Below, one piece after another: positions 6,707 through 16,081 of a stretch of 64,000 nucleotides of DNA (position 1 is its first letter; every line of letters begins with the position of its first letter). The stretch comes from Arachidicoccus sp. BS20 (GTDB lineage: Bacteria; Bacteroidota; Bacteroidia; Chitinophagales; Chitinophagaceae). The DNA is taken from positions 930,001 through 994,000 of the forward strand of contig NZ_CP015971.1 in NCBI RefSeq assembly GCF_001659705.1, in the 5' to 3' direction. The notes under the pieces were generated by a model. It saw only the letters and a program-made list of their open reading frames with translations, was not told where the DNA came from and searched no databases. The translations under genes were made by a program, and so were the position numbers.

Positions 6707-9100
6707 TTACCTATCTATCCACTTCACTCCTTTTTCCGCATTGTAACTTTTGCTGAAACTCTTATTCCACAGGACTTTCACACGATTATTATTTTGTAAA
6801 TTCAAATGAATTTTTGAAATAATTTTTTCATTCGGTGCAATAATAATTGTATTGCCGTTCTTCTTTGCCACACAATTAAAGTACAACAAGCTGCCGTCTT
6901 TTCTTTCCAATACATACGCCGATGTAAGCACAACTTCCGCCATACATTTGAATTGTTCATGCACATCGTTGTCCGAACTGTTGGCATCAAACTTATCGGC
7001 AATCATGTTCACGTATTGTTCGCCAATCGTGATGCTGTCGTACTTTCCTTCATACGGACTGTATTGATTATCGTTATACTTATCAGGATTTGAGCCTGCA
7101 AAATTTTCCGCCTGAATGGTTTTAATATACGGGTCTGCACAAAACGCCCAGCGCAAATCGCCCGTTTTAAAATCAATCAATTGCATTCCGCTGCCGAGCG
7201 CATTCATGGTTTGCACCAAATATTTTTCTTCGCCCGTAAGCAAGTACAAATAGTAAGTTGCATACGTTGTCCACGCGCTCCAGCCGTGCGGCGAGTTCAT
7301 AAAATTATGTCCAAGCAGCACATCATATTGCGCTTCCCAAAAACGCAGCGAACCACCGCGCATACGTGAATCGTTGATGAATAATTGTTCCAGACAATCA
7401 TGCGCGTCTAAAAATTTCTTTGCCGCCTCTGTATAAAATTTTCTTTTTTCAGCATCGGTTTGCAGCAAAGCAAATTCTGCAATTTGCAAAGCCGAACACG
7501 AAATCATTCCGTCTTCAAAAGTCAATTCGCCTTCGGTATCAACTGCATCGAAACCGCCCGTCAATTGGTCGATTGCACGTTTTACAGAGTTGTAATGTTT
7601 TTCGTAAGCCTGCGCCCATTCGTTGTTGTCATGCGCCAAAGTTTTTTCCGCAGCCATCAGTTCCATAATACTTTTTGCAATATAGATAACGCTTGTGTAA
7701 TGCGTTTTTCCGCGACGAAATGCGCCGTCCGCAGATTGTGTGTGAGCAATAATCCAATCTGTCAAACTTTTCGCGGCTTCTAAATCCTGAATGTTTTTAT
7801 CGGCTAAATATTTATCCACCAAAATACCGATGGTGGTTGTATGATTTTGAATGCGGTAAATATCTTCGGTAGGTTTCCAATGATGCGCCGTGTCGTACAT
7901 TAAAGACATCACCAAGCTGAAACGCTTATCTGTCGCGGTGTTCAGCGCATTATCAGGAAAATATTGCTGCGCTAAATATGCAGAATAAAAGCCGTACCAG
8001 TTCTCACAATTATAACTTGCTTTCTGTGTATATTTCAACGCGCCGAGCCTTGCTTGTTGTATATACCAACCGAAAGATTTTAGTACAGAAATTTTTGCTT
8101 CGGTGGTTTTACCTAAGTTATTAGTTGCCTCAAAAGTGTAAACACCTGTGCCGGATTTTGGCAAACAATCCACCTGATAAATATTATCGGAAATTTTCTT
8201 TGCAGGAACAGAAACAATTTTTCCGTCAGGATTTTGTACCGATAATTTTACATCCTGCGCATAAATTTTAAAACGGAAATTTTCGCCTTCATCCAGCGAA
8301 GTAACAGGAATATCGAACGACGGCGCTTGCGTTAATTGTTGCAATGTTTGCGCAACATTTTTTCCGCTGTCGATATTTTTAAAATAGATTGTCCAAGACT
8401 TTTTTTCGTGCGGCGCAAGCGATGCTAAATTTTGCGGATGCCGCGCCGGTAAAGGATTTGCGTTAAGTAAATCAAGATTAAAAGTATAAATGCGATGCCC
8501 GTAAAAATATGCTCCGTTCGGGTCGCCGTAACCGAAATTATATTCCAAACTATACGAAGCAATCGCATCGGGCGAAGCCACGCCAAGCAACTGTCCGTCG
8601 GGTGTTTGCAAGTAACCTGTAAAATGTGTTTTTTCACAACGCAGCATCGTTGGGAAATAAACATCATTCCATTGCGGATAACCCGTCATATAATTGGAAA
8701 TACCTATTTTTAATCCCAATGTTTGAGGCTCGAACACTGTACCTGAAAGGTTTTCAGCCGTTGCAACAATGGCAAGTTGAGCGTTTTCGATTTTATATTC
8801 TAAAGAAAGATGAACATTGTTGATTGTTCCTTCATACACATTATTTGCCTGCTGATGCAAATCAACCGTTGTTTCTTTTTCGCTATTTTTTCCGTCGATA
8901 AAATAAAACGAAAAACCTTTGTACGCATCTTTTCGCACTGGAATACTTGTCCACTTTCCTTGCTTGTTTTGCGCAAGCGAATCAAGTGTTCCGTTATTAT
9001 TTATTTGTAAATACCAAGATTGATTTTTTAATATTTGCTGCGCTTGCACAATACGACATAAGAACGCAATCATTAACAAGACAAATATTTTCTTATACAT
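6707..9100 (-). CDS. Secreted six-hairpin-type carbohydrate-active enzyme (glycosidase or lyase)
   Basis: A 797-residue exported protein with signal peptide MYKKIFVLLMIAFLCRIVQA. The N-terminal 300 residues look beta-rich. After an Ig-like stretch near 300-340, a helical part follows with repeated toroid-type helices (LTDWIIAHTQSADGAFRRGK, GGSLRFWEAQYDVLLGHNF, NSPHGWSAWTTYATYYLYLL). This layout fits (alpha/alpha)6 enzymes of arabinogalactan or uronide breakdown, for example PL27 or GH154-like, but I cannot assign a family or catalytic residues. It stands alone on the minus strand, about 5 kb from the PUL. The function is inferred from fold appearance only. Confidence 0.55.
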   Translation of the reverse strand: MYKKIFVLLMIAFLCRIVQAQQILKNQSWYLQINNNGTLDSLAQNKQGKWTSIPVRKDAYKGFSFYFIDGKNSEKETTVDLHQQANNVYEGTINNVHLSLEYKIENAQLAIVATAENLSGTVFEPQTLGLKIGISNYMTGYPQWNDVYFPTMLRCEKTHFTGYLQTPDGQLLGVASPDAIASYSLEYNFGYGDPNGAYFYGHRIYTFNLDLLNANPLPARHPQNLASLAPHEKKSWTIYFKNIDSGKNVAQTLQQLTQAPSFDIPVTSLDEGENFRFKIYAQDVKLSVQNPDGKIVSVPAKKISDNIYQVDCLPKSGTGVYTFEATNNLGKTTEAKISVLKSFGWYIQQARLGALKYTQKASYNCENWYGFYSAYLAQQYFPDNALNTATDKRFSLVMSLMYDTAHHWKPTEDIYRIQNHTTTIGILVDKYLADKNIQDLEAAKSLTDWIIAHTQSADGAFRRGKTHYTSVIYIAKSIMELMAAEKTLAHDNNEWAQAYEKHYNSVKRAIDQLTGGFDAVDTEGELTFEDGMISCSALQIAEFALLQTDAEKRKFYTEAAKKFLDAHDCLEQLFINDSRMRGGSLRFWEAQYDVLLGHNFMNSPHGWSAWTTYATYYLYLLTGEEKYLVQTMNALGSGMQLIDFKTGDLRWAFCADPYIKTIQAENFAGSNPDKYNDNQYSPYEGKYDSITIGEQYVNMIADKFDANSSDNDVHEQFKCMAEVVLTSAYVLERKDGSLLYFNCVAKKNGNTIIIAPNEKIISKIHLNLQNNNRVKVLWNKSFSKSYNAEKGVKWIDR

Positions 9101-9315
9101 CCTACAATTTTTTGAAATTTAAAAATAATCGATTTGGTTGATGGTTGCGAACGAAAACGTTTGTTTAGAGGTCGTTTCCTGTGTTCGGCAGGCTTACTTT
9201 GGCTGCCACATTATATGCATTCGTATAAGTTGCCTATAATTCGACAATACTTGTCAGCGTTTTCGTAGGGATATCCCATGTTACGGCATTGACAGCGCTT
9301 AAGGATGCGATGACA

Positions 9316-9405
9316 GGTTTTAGCGACCCTAAATACTTCAGTAAACAATTTAAAAAGCAGTTTGGAAAAACGCCATACGAATTCATTCAATCCAGGGATA
9401 TATAA
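9316..9405 (+). pseudogene. AraC-type DNA-binding domain, C-terminal remnant
   Basis: The frame reads GFSDPKYFSKQFKKQFGKTP followed by YEFIQSRDI and TAA. This is the last helix-turn-helix and end of an AraC/HTCS-type regulator; the hybrid regulator at 25474-29538 has the similar YFSNEFKKYFGISPKGYREK. Nothing recognisable precedes it. It suggests a former regulator, perhaps of the adjacent carbohydrate-active gene. Confidence 0.65.
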
Positions 9406-9567
9406 GTCTCAAATTAAGAGTCTGTTTATAAATTGAAAATCATAATGAGATTTCTCGGTCATACTTTCCCCGAAATAAGGGAGCAGTTTTTGATTTTTTC
9501 CTCATATCATCATTAATTTTAGTGATAATTAAGAACGCAGACAACATCATTTCTCTCTGCAGTCGAA

Positions 9568-9598
9568 ATCTCAAATTAACGTTTGAGATATTTTTTTT
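9568..9598 (+). terminator. Rho-independent terminator
   Basis: Perfect 8-bp stem ATCTCAAA/TTTGAGAT with a 6-nt loop, followed by A and eight T residues. It lies 160 nt after the AraC remnant and could be that lost gene's terminator. Confidence 0.6.
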
Positions 9599-9748
9599 AG
9601 ACTTTTAATATAATTAAAATGTATGTAGAATGAGGAAAATAATGCATAAAATTAATAAAATCAATATCCAAGCAACTTAATTTTATCATTACAAAAGACT
9701 GCTTCTTTTATTCTAATTGTTGAAAATTCAGAAATAGCCCGTAATTAT

Positions 9749-11191
9749 TTATTCTATTCCTACCATTCCCTTAACCGACTCGAATAATTTCTTAGAATCG
9801 TAGCCTATACCATTTTTGAAAACCATTTCGGTATTGCGAATATTCTTAACGTTTTTCTCAAGGTCCCCGTTTATTAAAGTAAAATCTGCAATCTTGCCCT
9901 TTTCTATTGTGCCCGTCTTGTTGATAATGTTTAGATATTGAGCGCCATTCAGCGAACATATTTTAATAGCTTCAGGTAGTGAGAAGCCGCTTTCGACTAA
10001 AAGCTCAACGGTATGACGATTGGCATACCCCGGAACAACTCTACCTACACCGGTTGGGTCTGTTCCGGCTAAAAGCAAGCCGCCTCTATCGTAAAATTCC
10101 CTTACCCAATGCATATCTTTTTTATACATAGCGGCGTCTGCCGAATCTCTGTTCAGATAAGTATTGTATATCATTTTTATCTTTTTCCTGAACTGCGGAG
10201 CCAGCGCTTCCATACCGCCGCCCGGAACTGTATCACGTCCGGTGTATGGCTCAAATACGTTCGGCGTTACCGTTAACGCTGTTTTATTTTTTATTAATAG
10301 TCCGATAAGCGCTTGTATCTTCGGGTCGTCTTCCCGAAGCTTCTGCAACGATTGATATACGGCAGCCTGATTGCAAACATCTTCCTTTTTACCGGGAACA
10401 AAATCACTCGCCACCCTGAAACTATGTTCCAGATTATCAATACCGGGATTTGATGCTTCGGCATAAGTTACAGAACATAGATGAGCCGTTACTTTCAAGC
10501 CGCGCTTGTGCGCCGCTTCAACGGTTTGACGAACATCTTCACGCGTAACATTATTATATAGTTTAAAAGAAGTTACACCTCTGTCTGCCCAATAATTCAC
10601 TAATTGGGTTGCTTCATTCGGTTTCTTCATAAAACCGAGTTCGGGAATTTCCAAACCCGCTCGTTCAATGTAAGGTCCCGTAACATCCATATTCGGACCA
10701 ACCTCTTTTCCTTCATTAATCCAATCTTTAATATTCAAATCGGTTTGCGGCTCGATACTGCCACCGGTACGAATAGTTGTAACACCGGCCGCCAAATAAA
10801 GACGTGGCGCGCTGAATTGCATTTCTCCGACACTATAGTTTCCGTCAAATATTTTAGGATAAAAGAGATGTTCATGCAGCATTATAAGTCCGGGTATCAG
10901 CGTTTTTCCCGTGCCGTCAACAATATATACTCCTGTAGGAATTTGTACGACCGATGATGCTCCTACATTTTCAATTATATGATTTCTAACAATAATAGTC
11001 TGGTCTTGCTTTATATCTTTTCCCGTGCCGTCGATGAGCGTTACATGTGTTATAGCGAACAAAGGAGTATCAATGCTGATGAATCGTTTTACTTTATTTG
11101 TGAATGTCTGTGCGACAGAAAAGTTGCCGTATGTTAAAAGGATAGACAACATAAGCATAATTGAAGTGCAGACAGATAATTTCCTTTTCAT
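9749..11191 (-). CDS. Exported amidohydrolase-family protein (imidazolonepropionase/prolidase-like)
   Basis: A 480-residue metal-dependent hydrolase with an N-terminal signal peptide (MKRKLSVCTSIMLMLSILL... ending SVAQ). Visible amidohydrolase features are IPGLIMLHEHLF (HxH metal pair), SFKLYNN (the Lys that is usually carboxylated), VTAHLC and LEHSF (metal His), and LLAGTDPTG (catalytic Asp). The C-terminal GTIEKGKIADFTLINGD is typical of the beta-sandwich closing strand. The substrate cannot be predicted; relatives include Xaa-Pro dipeptidase-like and beta-lactam or imide hydrolases. It is monocistronic, and its upstream region faces the divergent T9SS protein gene. Confidence 0.85.
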   Translation of the reverse strand: MKRKLSVCTSIMLMLSILLTYGNFSVAQTFTNKVKRFISIDTPLFAITHVTLIDGTGKDIKQDQTIIVRNHIIENVGASSVVQIPTGVYIVDGTGKTLIPGLIMLHEHLFYPKIFDGNYSVGEMQFSAPRLYLAAGVTTIRTGGSIEPQTDLNIKDWINEGKEVGPNMDVTGPYIERAGLEIPELGFMKKPNEATQLVNYWADRGVTSFKLYNNVTREDVRQTVEAAHKRGLKVTAHLCSVTYAEASNPGIDNLEHSFRVASDFVPGKKEDVCNQAAVYQSLQKLREDDPKIQALIGLLIKNKTALTVTPNVFEPYTGRDTVPGGGMEALAPQFRKKIKMIYNTYLNRDSADAAMYKKDMHWVREFYDRGGLLLAGTDPTGVGRVVPGYANRHTVELLVESGFSLPEAIKICSLNGAQYLNIINKTGTIEKGKIADFTLINGDLEKNVKNIRNTEMVFKNGIGYDSKKLFESVKGMVGIE

Positions 11192-11512
11192 AGGTATATT
11201 TTTCAGGTTTTATATTTAGCGGAATGGAATATTGCCCATTTTTTCTATACAAAGAAATAAAAAAATATAATTAAACCAAGTTTCGAGTTCTAAAAACAGG
11301 CATTTAAAACTGATGTACAGGAAGTTGCGTTATATCTATGTATAATTGTCATCAATAATTTTGATAAAGTTAATATTTTTTTATAGTATCTTTGTTGACG
11401 TGGATGCCTAGTCTTGCTGCGATAAAGTTTTCTATATTCTTCTTCTTTTAAATTAAATTCAAAAAGCGACTAACCTTCTAAAGATTTTGAATATTATAAA
11501 AATAACATAACC
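11192..11512. other. Divergent intergenic region
   Basis: These 321 nt separate the amidohydrolase gene (minus) from the T9SS protein gene (plus). Apart from the plus-strand promoter match at 11361-11394 I see no gene or structured element. Confidence 0.5.
11361..11394 (+). promoter_or_regulatory. Bacteroidota-type promoter for the T9SS protein gene
   Basis: TTG 11361-11363, a 23-nt spacer and TATCTTTG 11387-11394. The spacer is at the long end. It leaves a leader of about 110 nt before ATG 11513. Confidence 0.4.
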
Positions 11513-12877
11513 ATGAATAACAATTTGCCTTCTTTCAAAAAGCATCTCCTGTATGGAGCATTTCCGCTGCTGCTGTTAATAATGAATCTCCCGGCAGTCA
11601 AAGCACAATATATTGATCATGACTCTACGCTTACGAGCGATGGCTCATACCCTTCGTTGGGGTGGCCTGCCGGCGTAACCATTACAATACCTGCGGGAAC
11701 AACCGTTACTGTAACCGGCAGTTATGGCGGCGGCGACCTTATGGTATTCGGCAATCTGATTGTCACTGGCGGATTGCAGGTTGGCGGTAATATGGAGGTT
11801 CATCCGGGAGGAAGCATGACTACCGGCGGCGATCTTACCACCATGTTTGTAGTGGTGGACAACAGAGGTAGTCTTACAGTAAATGGAGATTACTATTCCA
11901 ATGATGGTTCTACTTACCTCCTTTCAGATTATTATAATTCGGGGGCAACCGTTACGGTTAACGGAACAGCACATTATAATTCAGGCGGGCTCAAGCTGGA
12001 CACCGGAACCGTGTTAACCACAGAAAACCTTTCGTTCCATAACCCTGATAACTACGTTTACGGCACCATTAATAATGCGGGTACGCTAACGGTAGCTACC
12101 GGTCCGGAAACGATGGACTGCCCGGCAAAGATTATAACAGGCAGCTTAATTAACACTTCTTCTGAAAATGCGTTTAACGGCGCAGGTTATATTAAGGTTA
12201 CAAATTCATTTACAAGCACAAATTCATTTACTCCGGATTCTACTATTGTTCTAGACCTATCTACCGCAACGGGAGACACCTCCGGGAACAGGGGAAAAGC
12301 AGCTTACGGCACGGTTTCTCCCTGCTCAGGAGTAGCTTTGCTTATTCAACTACAGAACTTTACTGCAAAAAAACAGAACGATGGTGCTTCAGTACTTCTT
12401 CAATGGCAGACTGCGGTCGAAATAAATAACAAAGGCTTTTATATAGAACGTAGCCCGGATTCAAAAACATGGCAAACACTCAACTTTATACAAAGTCAGG
12501 CAAATCAAGGCAATAGTCAGCAAATGCTTAATTATCAATATAGCGATAAGCACCCCAACATTGGAATTAATTATTATCGACTGAGGCAAGAGGATATTGA
12601 CGGGCATATCTCGTACAGCCCGACGCGTATTTTGGATCTGCACAATAGTTCTATAACATTATCCCCTAACCCAACGAGTGGACAAGCGGTTTTAAAAGGC
12701 TTAACGGGCAGCGAACGAATTTTGGTAAATAATGAGTCGGGTAAACTTGTTAAGTCATTAGAAGCAAATTCAAGCGAAGCTATAATAGATATTTCCACAT
12801 CTTCCGCCGGGGTTTACTTCATACGTGTTATAGATAATGCCGGTAATATTACTCATTTCAAACTCATAAAGAAATAA
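11513..12877 (+). CDS. T9SS-secreted beta-rich protein with type A C-terminal sorting domain
   Basis: A 454-residue exported protein with signal peptide MNNNLPSFKKHLL... ending VKAQ. Residues about 40-230 are a repetitive Gly/Thr/Val-rich region (TVTGSYGGGDLMVFGNLIVT and GGLQVGGNMEVHPGG units) that suggests a beta-helix. Residues about 285-375 contain the fibronectin-like module common in T9SS cargo (VLLQWQTAVEINNKGFYIER ... NYYRLRQEDIDG). The last 75 residues (LSPNPTSGQ ... GVYFIRVIDNAGNITHFKLI) are a type A T9SS sorting domain. It is therefore probably a cell-surface or secreted adhesin or structural protein. No catalytic motif is seen. Confidence 0.85.
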   Translation: MNNNLPSFKKHLLYGAFPLLLLIMNLPAVKAQYIDHDSTLTSDGSYPSLGWPAGVTITIPAGTTVTVTGSYGGGDLMVFGNLIVTGGLQVGGNMEVHPGGSMTTGGDLTTMFVVVDNRGSLTVNGDYYSNDGSTYLLSDYYNSGATVTVNGTAHYNSGGLKLDTGTVLTTENLSFHNPDNYVYGTINNAGTLTVATGPETMDCPAKIITGSLINTSSENAFNGAGYIKVTNSFTSTNSFTPDSTIVLDLSTATGDTSGNRGKAAYGTVSPCSGVALLIQLQNFTAKKQNDGASVLLQWQTAVEINNKGFYIERSPDSKTWQTLNFIQSQANQGNSQQMLNYQYSDKHPNIGINYYRLRQEDIDGHISYSPTRILDLHNSSITLSPNPTSGQAVLKGLTGSERILVNNESGKLVKSLEANSSEAIIDISTSSAGVYFIRVIDNAGNITHFKLIKK

Positions 12878-12937
12878 CAATATACCGGTAAGCTTTTTAG
12901 TTTTAATAAACGAATATATCCTACCAAGTGCATAATT

Positions 12938-12975
12938 AAAGAGACTGTCTAAAAAGTCAAGACAGTCTCTTTCTT
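12938..12975 (+). terminator. Terminator after the T9SS protein gene
   Basis: Perfect 12-bp stem AAAGAGACTGTC/GACAGTCTCTTT with an 11-nt loop and a T-rich tail. It resembles the terminators at 13892 and 42050. Confidence 0.85.
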
Positions 12976-13891
12976 ATTCAGGCACATGACGGAATCATAG
13001 TGTTGCTTATACAATTCTCTTATAGAGTTCATCAACCTTTTTACACACCCTCTTTAACGTTTTATATGTCATATCATGATATTTTGAACAACAACCTCTA
13101 TCAAATTTCATAACGGAAATAACAAATAAACAGACTGCTTAAGCTGTGAGTACAGGCATTTTTTGCCGTTTTACCATGAGTTTGCAAATCATAATGGTGT
13201 AACCCTTATTAAAAGCGCGACAGGTTATTTAGCTGAAACTTTTTCTTTCACATAGTTTCTGAAATCTTCTTGCGTAGCAAACTTGGAAAGCTTTCCTTTG
13301 TCCAAATCATCGTCCATTTAATCAAGTGCTGCTTGCAATTCGTCAGAAAGTTGAATACCTTCTTCCGCATCAATTTCTACTTTTAGAAATTCATAAAGGC
13401 TGATTACACGCATATCTTCAATGTCATCTATAATGTAATGAAGTCTTTCCCGTGCCGTAGCTGCATCTGTCGTTGCTATTGCTGTTATAACAAAAAATTT
13501 CCTTCGGTTTTCTTATCCGCGATGAACCATTTTGCTCAACACCGCCGTTAAACTTTCGGTTGACTGTAACGTTTAAAGTAGTCCATATATTAAGAGTCAA
13601 GTGCGTATTAAGTCCGTATCAGGTGCGTATTATTTCCGTAGATAATTAACAGGTACCTGCAACATACAAGCGATATAAGGAAAGGATACTTTAAAGATTT
13701 CTGCATACAGTAGTAAAGCGCATCTGTACAAATATTTTCTAAAACAAAAAAGAGGGTGTCTTCTATGTTGAAAACCAAGCTTCGTATAAAAATAACAAAA
13801 ATTATTATTTGGACTCATCTGCCAATGGGGGCATTTTATAAAACCGGCAGTATTTTGCTTCCGCAGCGTAAATGCACCTAAATCTCAAAAT
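12976..13891. other. Gene-poor decayed region
   Basis: About 0.9 kb between the T9SS gene and the PUL. It contains an interrupted antitoxin-like frame (13225-13488, minus). A short minus-strand tail just upstream of it reads WFIADKKTEGNFLL-stop, possibly another eroded gene end near 13490-13530. The 62-codon frame at 13630-13818 has no supporting features. Confidence 0.5.
13225..13488 (-). pseudogene. Antitoxin-like small gene with in-frame stop
   Basis: On the minus strand, the frame ARERLHYIIDDIEDMRVISL followed by YEFLKVEIDAEEGIQLSDEL and QAALD ends at TAA (13318-13320). The same frame continues after the stop as MDDDLDKGKLSKFATQEDFR and NYVKEKVSAK to TAA at 13225. The architecture (helical dimerisation segment, then LDKGK...T.EDFR.YVKEK) recalls the small addiction-module antitoxins found in Bacteroidota. 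No start codon is evident upstream and no toxin gene is adjacent. It is probably a decayed module. Confidence 0.5.
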
Positions 13892-13935
13892 AAAAATGAG
13901 GCTGACCTTTTTAGAAGACAGCCTCGTTTTTATTT
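13892..13935 (-). terminator. Terminator of the PUL operon
   Basis: GAGGCTG/CAGCCTC stem extended by A-T pairs, with T-runs on both strands. On the minus strand it lies 63 nt downstream of the GH2 gene, the last gene of the PUL operon. Confidence 0.75.
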
Positions 13936-13997
13936 TCAAATACCGTAACTTATAAAACCGTATATCTTTCTTTGACTTTTCATCAAAACCTAATTGA

Positions 13998-16058
13998 TTA
14001 TTTTAAGAACCATTTTATTTCATCCGTATAAGGTTGATTGTTTTTAAACCCTTTTGCAGATATAATGTTTACGCCTTTTTTCAAACGGACATTATTGAAA
14101 ATATAATCCACTTTGGTTGTGCCTATTGCGGGGTTTGAAATCTTCTTTCCATTCACAAAAAGTTCCGGCGTGGAGATGTTGGAATAAACCGTAACATTTG
14201 TGATTACAGTTTTGCGCAGCGAATCTCTTCTGCCTGTAATGTATAAAACAGGTTCGTCGCTCCAGTTGGCTTTGTACCAATAGAACGCATCTTTTTTCAC
14301 TTTTCTGTCGAATGTAACCAAGCCTTTCATGTTCCGTCCAGGCACACCGCCTCGATTCCATAAAGGTGTAGCAAAGTCAAACATATTCCAAACGTATGTT
14401 GCAAACAAGTAAGGATGTTTTTCAATAATTCCCCATTGCACTTCGTGTAATTTTGTCTGATAGTTTTCGGGAAAATATTGTCCGTCATATTGCGGCGGCG
14501 TTAAGGTGTCTGTTTCATTTTGTTGATTAATGTTGGCTTCTGCACCATATTCTGCAATCGCAATTTTTGCATCCGGATAATTTTTTTCTGCATTCTCAAT
14601 CCATTGTTCCAAATCATTCATCTTCCCTTCGTACCAACCGAAATACCTGTTCACGCCTTGCAAATCGGTATGAAAATTTTCTGAACGACTGATTTGTCCA
14701 TAACCATTGGTACTTATTGAATATCTGTCAGGGTCTTCTGTTTTTGCAATATCATTTAACCGTTCGATGAGTTGAGAAGTATAATCTTCCGGCGTTTTTT
14801 CATACACTTCATTCGATGTTGCCCAGCAATAAATTGAAGGATGATTATAATTCTGTCTTATCAATTCGGTCATTTGTTGTTCGGCATTATAAGCCTCTTG
14901 TCCCGAAACGGCGTTTACAAAAGGAATTTCTGTCCATACGAGAAAACCGATGCTGTCGCAATCGCTGTACACACGCTCGTCTTGCTGATAATGTCCGAAG
15001 CGAACGGAAGTGGCGCCAATCTCTTTTATCATTGCCATGTCGCTGTCGTGCTGCGCATTGCTGAGCGCATTTCCGTAACCCAAAATATCCTGATGACGGC
15101 ACACGCCGTACAAACGATAAGGCTTTCCGTTAAGATAAAAACCTTTTCCGGCAACTATCTCAAAGCTGCGCACACCAAGCGGTTGCGTCACTTCGTCAAG
15201 CAAAGTATCGCCACTGTAAATGCCTGCAATTACTTTATACAAATACGGGTCTTTTCTTCCGTTCCACAAATGCGGATTTTGCAAATGAATGGGCTGGTCA
15301 AAAGTTTGTCGTCCTTGCGGTAACACAATTATTTGTTGATTTTCTTGTTGAACCAAACGATTAGTTTCATCATACAAAGCAGTTTTGAATGTTATATTTT
15401 TTGTTGTACGGTAAGCATTATCCAGCTTAATTTTTACATCAATATCTGCCGATTTTTCCGAAACATTTTTCTGTGAAATATACACGCCCGAAGAAGCATA
15501 ATCAGTTGTTGTAATATTGAGTTTATCTGTAACAATCAACGAGACAGGTCGATAAATGCCGCCGTAAATCGGAAACAAAAAATTATTGATGGGGATAATG
15601 TCTTTGCGTGGCGTATTGTTTACTTTAACCGTAATTGTATTCACGGAATCAAACTTCAACATATGACCGATTTCAAAACAAAATGCTGCAAAACTTCCTT
15701 TGTGTTCGCCGATGAAATGACTGTTTACATATACATCCGCCACTTGCCCCACGCCTTCAAAACGAATGAAAACTTTTTTGTTTTTCCATGCTTTATCGGC
15801 GGAAAAAGTCTTTCTATAATACGCATCTCCTGTATAAAATTTTCCCACAGTTTGCATATCATTTTTGTTCCAGGTATGCGGAATATTTACTTGTTGCCAG
15901 CCCGTTAACCGTGCGGCTTTCTTGGATGTATCGGGTGCTTTTGCAAATTGCCAATCATTGTTCAGCGGAATAATCTGTCTGCCTTGCTGTGCATTTACAA
16001 TTATCGGAAAAGAAAAAAGAAAGAAGGAAAGAAAAATTCTTAAATTAAATTTCATCAC
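13998..16058 (-). CDS. Glycoside hydrolase family 2 (beta-galactosidase/beta-glycosidase-like), exported
   Basis: A 686-residue enzyme with signal peptide MMKFNLRIFLSFFLFSFPII...NAQ. It has the GH2 order: a jelly-roll sugar-binding domain (NNDWQFAKAP...IPHTWN), an Ig-like domain, then the TIM barrel with FYLNGKPYRLYGVCRHQD, the acid/base signature CWATSNEVYE and the nucleophile region AIAEYGAEAN. The C-terminus is a small beta domain (PELFVNGKKI). Substrate specificity (beta-galactoside, glucuronide or other) cannot be read from motifs. It lies 23 nt after the GH95-type gene and is the last gene of the PUL operon. It probably acts in the periplasm on oligosaccharides. Confidence 0.9.
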   Translation of the reverse strand: MMKFNLRIFLSFFLFSFPIIVNAQQGRQIIPLNNDWQFAKAPDTSKKAARLTGWQQVNIPHTWNKNDMQTVGKFYTGDAYYRKTFSADKAWKNKKVFIRFEGVGQVADVYVNSHFIGEHKGSFAAFCFEIGHMLKFDSVNTITVKVNNTPRKDIIPINNFLFPIYGGIYRPVSLIVTDKLNITTTDYASSGVYISQKNVSEKSADIDVKIKLDNAYRTTKNITFKTALYDETNRLVQQENQQIIVLPQGRQTFDQPIHLQNPHLWNGRKDPYLYKVIAGIYSGDTLLDEVTQPLGVRSFEIVAGKGFYLNGKPYRLYGVCRHQDILGYGNALSNAQHDSDMAMIKEIGATSVRFGHYQQDERVYSDCDSIGFLVWTEIPFVNAVSGQEAYNAEQQMTELIRQNYNHPSIYCWATSNEVYEKTPEDYTSQLIERLNDIAKTEDPDRYSISTNGYGQISRSENFHTDLQGVNRYFGWYEGKMNDLEQWIENAEKNYPDAKIAIAEYGAEANINQQNETDTLTPPQYDGQYFPENYQTKLHEVQWGIIEKHPYLFATYVWNMFDFATPLWNRGGVPGRNMKGLVTFDRKVKKDAFYWYKANWSDEPVLYITGRRDSLRKTVITNVTVYSNISTPELFVNGKKISNPAIGTTKVDYIFNNVRLKKGVNIISAKGFKNNQPYTDEIKWFLK

Positions 16059-16081
16059 GTTTTTATTAAAATAATTTAATG

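Larger units (their letters stand above)
9101..9748. other. Intergenic region with regulator remnant and terminator
   Basis: These 648 nt hold only the AraC C-terminal remnant (9316-9405) and a hairpin terminator (9568-9598). The rest is AT-rich with no convincing frame on either strand. Confidence 0.6.

Noticed and set aside
9150-9165. LacI-type operator upstream of the six-hairpin enzyme gene
   Set aside because: Only the 8-nt core AAACGTTT is symmetric and the flanks do not match; chance occurrence is likely.
13630-13818. 62-codon minus-strand frame
   Set aside because: Composition is Tyr/Phe/Cys-rich without domain, signal or promoter support; it lies in decayed sequence.
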